Positions 58,043 through 64,000 of a stretch of DNA of 64,000 bases are shown here, one piece after another. Each line of letters starts with the position of its first letter. Position 1 is the stretch's first letter. Both the position numbers and the translations under genes were made by a program. The stretch is taken from assembly GCA_021234155.1 (NCBI GenBank), contig JAJEKV010000131.1:438001-502000 (forward strand), written 5' to 3'. The notes beneath the pieces are model-generated. The model did no database searches and was not told the origin of the DNA. It saw only the letters and a list, made by a program, of their open reading frames with translations. Source of the DNA: Isoetes taiwanensis (lineage: Eukaryota; Streptophyta; Lycopodiopsida; Isoetales; Isoetaceae).

Positions 58043-59632
58043 ATGGACGAGTCGGCATTGCCATGGGCACTTCGGATCTTATGGGCGTTAGCAATTTCTG
58101 GCTGCATCTTGGGAGCACTGCCTCTTTCCATTGGAGATCTAGTGAGGGCTTGGCATAAACGGGGCAAGCTCACGTCGTCTTCAACTTCGGTATTGCGTTC
58201 TCCAAATATTAAATTATCCTACTTTAACAGAGATCTGATTATCTTTTTGCTTCACGTTTGAGTTTTTACAGAGGTTTTTGGTTCCTCAACGTTTTTTTGC
58301 ACATTTTTACATAGTGGGTGTGGCATGGACAACAATACTTTTAATTAGTAGTCTGGCATGGTCACTTTCTGCTGCTCCAACTGCGTACAGTAATTTGAAG
58401 GTTGTTTTGGCATTGATTCTCATGGAAGCACAGGTCCTTAGGAGGCTATATGAAAGTTATTGTGTTTTCAAATATGACATCAATGCCCGTATGCATGTTA
58501 TAGCGTATATTACAGGCATATTGTAAGTATGTATTTTCTCCATCTGTTTGATTATGTTCTTTTGAAGTCTGTTTTTGTTGAAATCAATTAGTAAATAAAA
58601 CTTTTAGGATGTATATGTTCTGCCTTATATTGTATTAGTATAAGAGTTCAAGTGGGAGGACGTTGAAGGGACAAATAATGTCATAGTTGCATATTCTTCA
58701 AAATCTACACAAACAAACTCAATCAAACATTGGAGGAAAGGCCCATTCAGTATATTTACGAATAGAGCCAAATATAGATGTTTATCTGGAATTTTGGTGT
58801 CTGTGTAAAGTTAAACATCAAGTTGAAATGTGTACAAAAGGTGGTTCCGGTTTATCTTAATTATTTGGATTATACAGTTACTACATCGGCGCTCCTTTGT
58901 CCTTGTGCTCGGTATCTGCTGGAAGAATGCTTTCCTCTACAAATAGTTTGCATGTTGAAATGGATAGTGAGAAAGTTCATTGGAAGGTTGGATGGCCACA
59001 ATGGATTGGAATTGCCCTGGCTAGTTGGGGTTGGATACATCAAAGAAGATGTCATGCAATTTTGGTAAGTACCTCATTCAACCCTTTCCGAGACAGTTAA
59101 TCTGTATAAGGTTCTAGTAGGGTTTCTGGCTGCTATTGGCTGTCAAGCAGAACTTAAATTCGCTTTTATTGCTTTTGTTTAAATTGCAGGCTTCTTTGCG
59201 CAGTAACAAAACCCAACAGAACGAGAACCATATTTATGGAATTCCACGGGGTGACTGGTTCGAGATGGTTTCTTCAGCTCACTATTTCGCAGAGATTGTG
59301 AGTTTTTTATCTGTTCCTTTCAAGAACTCACCCCCTTTCAAAGGTTTTCAACACAAATTAGTTAAACCAATGATATGGGGTGTAGGTCATCTATGCAGGA
59401 CTTGCTATTTGCTGTGGAGATCTTACGGCTTGGTTTTTGTTTGGCTGGGTGGTAATTTTCTGCTCCCTTACTGCCACAGTTCCATTGTCTGCATATGCAT
59501 CAGCAATGATCTGGAAATTTTTTGCAGGTTGCAAACCTCTCCTTAACTGCAGTGGATACACATGCCTGGTATGTGAACAAGTTTGAAGATTATCCTCGAA
59601 CACGGCGGGCTATTATACCTTTCATCTGCTGA
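58043..59632 (+). CDS. PPRD: Polyprenol reductase (SRD5A3/PPRD-type), six exons, intact
   Basis: Plant PPRD/SRD5A3 enzymes act at the ER membrane in making dolichol from polyprenol, needed for N-glycosylation. Exons: 58,043-58,189, 58,272-58,522, 58,878-59,064, 59,190-59,297, 59,386-59,451, 59,528-59,632. All introns are GT-AG and phases agree, giving 864 nt and 287 residues. That is somewhat shorter than the ~320-340 I recall for plant homologues. Family signatures are [18 protein letters not shown] (exon 2), [13 protein letters not shown] (exon 2), [10 protein letters not shown] (exon 3), [20 protein letters not shown] (exon 3), the C-terminal reductase motif [16 protein letters not shown] (exon 4) and THAWY[14 protein letters not shown] (exon 6). 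Hydrophobic stretches fit a multi-pass membrane protein. The ATG at 58,043 starts a hydrophobic N-terminus like the family's. The other copy (11,017-12,607) is broken. Confidence 0.92.
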
Positions 59633-60017
59633 AAAATCAACATTTATGTTAAAAGGCAAATTTGTTCTGACTTTTAGATGGTCATTTGTATCATGTGTGT
59701 GTTGATTGTATAATATGTGGGATTGCTTTGTTTCTGATTTTCTTAGTATGTTTTGGTGTTTGCTTTGATGGATTGGAAAAAGAAGTTCTTTCTATACTCC
59801 CAAGTTGACAAGCTTGAGATTGTATATTGTTTAGAGTCCTTAGTGGGCTGGATATGAGATGTAGGATCTTCTTACAAGTTTTCATATTCAAGACAGGAAG
59901 TGAACGGAGACCTTGTATTCTTCATAGGGAACTCATCCTCCATGTCATAGCTTTTGTACATTTTATGTACAGTTGCAAATCTGACGATTACTAGAAAAGT
60001 GCCCAGGGGTTGCTGGA
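59633..60017. other. 3' flank of PPRD, copy B
   Basis: AT-rich; likely 3' UTR. No gene seen. Confidence 0.5.
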
Positions 60018-60091
60018 ATCTATAAGGGGTAGCAGGCTTATAATATGGTATAAATCTATAAGGGGTAGCAGGCTTATAATAATATGGTATA
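60018..60091. repeat. Tandem repeat, two 36-bp units, copy B
   Basis: Same as 12,992-13,065; units begin at 60,018 and 60,054. Confidence 0.9.
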
Positions 60092-60176
60092 TTGAAGACA
60101 GGGCCCATGCCTTGCTCTTTGTCCATCGTACGAGCATATTTGGGAGACTTTTAATATTGATGGTGATAAGCTTTAA
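60092..60176 (+). pseudogene. LINE zinc-region scrap, copy B
   Basis: Same segment as 13,066-13,151, but with one T fewer in the CTCTTTTGTCC run, which breaks the frame after AHALLF. Confidence 0.4.
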
Positions 60177-60467
60177 GACCTGTTCAATGTACAACCAGCC
60201 AAATTGGTAGCATATTTGAAGTCTATTTTCAAGGAAAAACTAGATGTTATCGTTTGGGGTGTATTATCGTTTGGGGTGGTTTAAAATTTGTTTGGACCAT
60301 TGGATGAACGAATATTTCCCGTAATGTTCCCTCTCACAGCCAGCCTACCAGCCCAAGATGGGGTCAAATCCCCCATATTTAACTTACCCCTCAGAAACAA
60401 ACCATGGAAATGTGTATTACAACAGAGCACGAAGCTGTACATACTGGCAAGAAATTCTAACAATTAG

Positions 60468-60960
60468 CATATAATTCGAACATCTTGATACCTGTAACCC
60501 AGCCTATGAATTTCCAATGCAACCCTGACCTTGGCGAAGAAGATGGGATCAATTCCGACAGAATAGAGGCCACCCATGTCCTCATAAGGGGCATTCTTTC
60601 CTCCCGTCCAAAAAGGAACAAATCCATGGACTTTTCACAGTTCGGTTTGTGTAACTTTGCCCAATAAAACGGACTTGCGGTCTTGGCAGAATCCAGCTAA
60701 CAACCTTCTTTGGTACATAGCAGTATTTCTCTTTGAATCCAACGATGAAGCCTTCTTGATGTAGAAATCTGGGATTCCAAGGCCCGGAACCATTGGTTAC
60801 CCTCATATCGTGCCATGAACTCTGTGTAATACAACAATGCATAACTGACCCCATAAAGGCCTAAATAATCTGAATGCAGTACAGAAGCAGTATTACGGTT
60901 CTGATCGCAGCCACATTATTGTATGACGAAGACCAGGGCTTGAGGAATCGAACCCCAACA
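60468..60960 (-). other. Minus-strand coding-like stretch, copy B
   Basis: The minus strand from about 60,635 down to a stop at ~60,468 is open and reads GFVPFWTGGKNAPYEDMGG, then LYSVGIDPIFFAKVRVALEI and HRLGYRYQDV. It looks like a genuine protein C-terminus, or an exon ending at the AG/GTATC donor near 60,487. Upstream pieces (60,660-60,850) are open in other frames, so either an intron lies between them or indels separate them. I do not recognise the family. Confidence 0.35.
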
Positions 60961-61595
60961 AAAGTCCAATGCCCTTGGCTTACCTGAGGCATGAGCCAAT
61001 CGAAAACTTGGCTCTACAGAAGCCTAGCCTGTGAAGATTGAAGAAAACAGAGCAACACCGACAAGACAAAAAGGAAACACAAGAATTAATTCACACAGTG
61101 CGGGTCCCCAAGGCAAGATCCCCAAGTTACGCACCAAAATTTCTTAGCACAATACAATTTTGCCAGATACGCGGTACAAACTTGTCCCTCGGAGAGGCGG
61201 GTGCCACGGGATACCCTCTTGAAGAAATCGGTAGCAAGAGCCAGCGGAAAAAGAGAACATGAAGAGATTATAAAAGAGGGGCTACGCATCGGATCTGAGC
61301 CTCCGGGACGACACCTGCAGGGGCGCGGGATTTAGAAAGAGGAATGGGATTTGCCAGGTACCCAATCCATCACGGGCTTCTATTTGCGGCTTCACCTCTA
61401 AGAAAAAACCCTATACTGGCCTCCAGCGTCATCATCTTCCTACGTATAACAATACAAATACCCCAAAAAACATCTAAAAATCATATGTTATAATAATACG
61501 GTTCTTGATCACGGCCACATTATAGATATACAATTTTTTTTGCGCTGAATTTGTTTGAAGCCATTTTTCTCAGATTGACATATGTATACCTAACA
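60961..61595. other. Non-coding stretch, copy B
   Basis: Counterpart of 13,961-14,624, shorter by ~50 bp and patchily different. No gene supported. Confidence 0.45.
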
Positions 61596-63044
61596 TGACA
61601 CATCACCAAGGTATTGGGACCATTGGGGACTAACCTAAAAGGGATTATTGGAATTAAACTAACCTAAGTAGACCAGCTAATAGTATTAATTAGCCAAATA
61701 GGCTAATTAAAGTGTGCCACTTGGCCTAACTCGATTGGCCAAGGGCAGGTTGCCATTTTTGGGTGGCAAATTGAGCTCCTAGCCCAATTACTTTAAATTC
61801 AGTGGAAAAAGCGAGAGGGGGAAGGAGGCATTGCAACCTAACACCTGACCAGTTCTATGGATGTTCTTCGAGACAATGGGTCCAGCCAGGACACAACTCA
61901 GTCTTTAGGTAGTTGTGTGTTATTCTAACCCTTGTTTGAGTAGATGGATGATTAAATTTTATTTTATGATCTACTTATGATGATGATGGATATATGTATC
62001 TGATTCTGTCTTCTCTTTCTGTTCCTCCTGTGTTGTATGGGAATTGGGGGTAGAGGCACAAAGCTATCTAGATTTAGTGATGCTCCTAGCTAGAACCTCT
62101 TAAAACCCATTAATTGCGGCTTGTGCACAAGAGCCCACCTGGGTGTGGATGTTATGATGTGTTTCAACACCAAATAACGAGTATGATAGTGAATCGGGGG
62201 TGGTGTCTTGCCTAAGCGGCTACATGACTCCTATAATGTGCTGGGCTTATAGTCGGTCCTTTGAGAGGGCCGGTATGGGTATGGCACTCCACAGGTCCGC
62301 GAATGGCGTGCCTAATGCTTATATGGGCGCCCTGGACTCGAACGGGTTGGTGAGCCGGCCTTTAGATTTAGGGGAGTAAGTCGGGTATGAACGCGGGAGT
62401 CACTAAGGTGGCATGTGCTCTCTAGCACACCTAGGGATCCATCATGCTCGGGGAGGGGACGCCTCTCTGACCTGCCTCATCGGACCGGGGAGATGTAACC
62501 CAGAGTAGTTTCATAGGGTGATTCCATGGGATTCCGTCTTCGGAACGTTACAAGCATGCCATAGTATGTTTCAGCCTATCTGCAAAGTGTGCACAGGAGG
62601 GGCGGATGGAATGGACTACGCTAGCCATTGTTCTATGCCAGCCAATGCCATTGCTATGATTCTGTCTGTTGTTATCCGGAGGCCTCGACTATCAGTCGTC
62701 CCCCAAGAGTCTGAGCCAGGGTAGAGCCATTATTTATAGTGCATTTCCTTTGTTATGTTGGTATTCCGTTGTATTTGTACTGATGATGATGGGCCACCCT
62801 TTGTGGTGGTATATTATTTATATGTGTTGTTGCCAGGTGCTAACCTTGTATGTATGCTTCCGCCATATAGGATTCCCATAGAAGGCTTGGGACAAATGAC
62901 ACCTCCGTGTCCTTCACCCACTTGCCCATCACAAGTGGTCCGAGTCAGACGGAGGGCCTTTCTATGGTGGTATTGTCGCTATGGAAGAGGGGATTTTCCA
63001 TATTTATACGATGGGAGTATCGTATAGGTTCAGGGAGCGTCACA
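61596..63044 (+). repeat. Solo-LTR-like element, copy B
   Basis: 1,449 bp, starting TGACACATCACC and ending GGGAGCGTCACA. Almost identical to 14,625-16,089. The intact GCGTCACA end here confirms the family relation to the chromovirus LTR end GGCGTCACA. Confidence 0.65.
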
Positions 63045-63965
63045 AAAACTTGACCTGCCTGTGGTACTACCCTTTCCTATGAATCCAGCTAGCCAGGATC
63101 AGTAGGTCTTGTTTGGAGTTTTATCTCCAGTTACATCTAGAGTGAACTGATATTAGATAACTTTGTTCTTCTATGCAAAGAAGGCAAGAACTATTCTTGT
63201 GTGTAGGTCTTCTCACAAACAAGAACGTATAGTACCTCCTCCTGCAAGGGATCTTGTTCCATAGATGTTTATGCTATATAGAGTTGAATATGTAGCAAAA
63301 TAACAGGGGGTTCCAGGGGGATTTGATATAGATATAATTCTTGAAACCATAGACCATATCCCTAAAACAATTCAATGGGTTATTATAAAAAAAAACATAG
63401 ATTTAAGATAAAAAATAGTCACATTAGCTCACTAGTTAGATTGGTTAAAGTAGTCTTATTAGGACATTGAGTTATTTTAGTAGAGGTTGAATCCCCCGTA
63501 TTTCATATTCTAAAAGCTTAAATGAAACCGTTATACCATCAAAACCTTAGAACAAACTTCGTATTCGACATCTTAAAATCATAGGCGTCCCAATCATAAT
63601 TGAGCATAATCGAAGCGAGAGGTGTCGAGGCTCAACATCAAACATGTGTGGTAGTCGAGGTGCACCTCGTTTAGAATATGTAGCAAAATAACATCTCCTT
63701 AGTTTTCTTTTCTGTTTTCCAACAAAATGCCGATGCTCGTACTTGTTTACACATATTATCCCATGCATAATTTATTTTCTCCAGTGCACCATACATTAAT
63801 GATCTTTTTTAGTTTGTCTCATTTGAAGCTATGACAGGATATATTGCTTTTTTTTGACTGCAGATCTTGACTGCGACAACACCTTAAAAGTAGCGGTAAC
63901 AATCCATTTTTGTAGCTTTATTATCTTAGTGAAATACATGTTTTCTAATGCTCTATAGCCACACC
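63045..63965. other. AT-rich non-coding stretch, copy B
   Basis: Counterpart of 16,090-16,901 with extra inserted pieces (63,300-63,325, 63,478-63,500, 63,540-63,690). No gene. Confidence 0.5.
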
Positions 63966-64000
63966 TTTTTTTTTTTGAAGAAGCGTGTCATCAACATATT
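63966..64000 (-). mobile_element. Start of LINE fragment (poly-T head), copy B, cut by window edge
   Basis: T run then GAAGAAGCGTGTCATCAACA, matching 16,910-16,942. It shows that the duplicated block includes this LINE insertion and continues past the window. Confidence 0.7.

Larger units (their letters stand above)
47008..64000. repeat. Large direct duplication, copy B
   Basis: This is the second copy of 1-16,942 and runs off the right edge, where the LINE poly-T head at 63,966 matches 16,910. It keeps all landmarks in order. PPRD is intact here. Copy B also shows local corruption where copy A is clean (for example 55,740-55,800 and 56,140-56,240), so neither copy is uniformly better. Confidence 0.95.

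Noticed and set aside
58614-58700. Possible PPRD exon reading [10 protein letters not shown] after the second donor
   Set aside because: The phase does not match exon 2 and a stop follows at once. The acceptor at 58,876 gives the expected APLSLC family segment in phase.
1-64000. Search for tRNA, rRNA, CRISPR, toxin-antitoxin or biosynthetic gene clusters
   Set aside because: Nothing supporting any of these was seen by eye; the window is plant-like intergenic and retroelement DNA with one clear gene.

Overview
This window looks like nuclear DNA of a land plant. The evidence is a spliced gene with plant-like GT-AG introns encoding a plant-type polyprenol reductase, Ty3/gypsy retroelements primed by a tRNA-iMet-type site, LINE-type retrotransposons, solo-LTR-like sequence, foldback (MITE-like) repeats and long AT-rich stretches without genes. 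No bacterial operons, rRNA, tRNA or CRISPR arrays were seen. The style of the LINE reverse transcriptase and of the orphan ORF at 18.5 kb reminded me of fern or lycophyte genomes, but that is recollection and weak.

The main architectural fact is a direct repeat. Positions 1-16,942 (copy A) recur in the same order and orientation at 47,008-64,000 (copy B), offset by about 47.0 kb. Both copies run into a window edge, so each is longer than what is seen. The unit is therefore at least 17 kb and could be a ~47 kb tandem period. Each copy holds, left to right: the 3' end of a Ty3/gypsy chromovirus with a truncated LTR; AT-rich sequence with tandem and foldback repeats; an exon resembling a macro domain; an orphan ORF region ending in a 23-24 nt poly(A); a six-exon polyprenol reductase gene (PPRD); a LINE zinc-domain scrap; a minus-strand coding-like stretch; a ~1.45 kb solo-LTR-like element; and a LINE 3' fragment with a poly-T head. 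PPRD is intact in copy B and carries small indels in every exon of copy A.

The 30 kb between the copies is mostly transposable elements. 16.9-17.5 kb is a LINE fragment with an 8-bp target-site duplication. 18.5-19.4 kb is an orphan ORF broken by one frameshift. 22-24.1 kb holds minus-strand exons of an unknown gene. 24.9-29.8 kb is a decayed plus-strand LINE (endonuclease and reverse transcriptase remnants). 29.9-33.9 kb is a minus-strand Ty3/gypsy internal region (gag with a perfect CCHC knuckle, reverse transcriptase remnant). 34.8-36.15 kb is a second copy of the poly-T LINE 3' region. 37.1-49.0 kb is a large plus-strand Ty3/gypsy chromovirus (5' LTR, PBS, gag region, protease/RT/RNase H, integrase, chromodomain-like tail, PPT, truncated 3' LTR).

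Many element ORFs, and copy A of PPRD, are broken by 1-3 nt indels clustered in short patches between long identical tracts. That pattern fits uncorrected long-read errors at least as well as real decay, so apparent pseudogenes here should be read with caution. I found no convincing new multi-gene system. The best leads are the 47-kb-offset duplication carrying PPRD, the duplicated palindrome-bearing leaders inside the chromovirus, and the unknown spliced gene at 23-24 kb.
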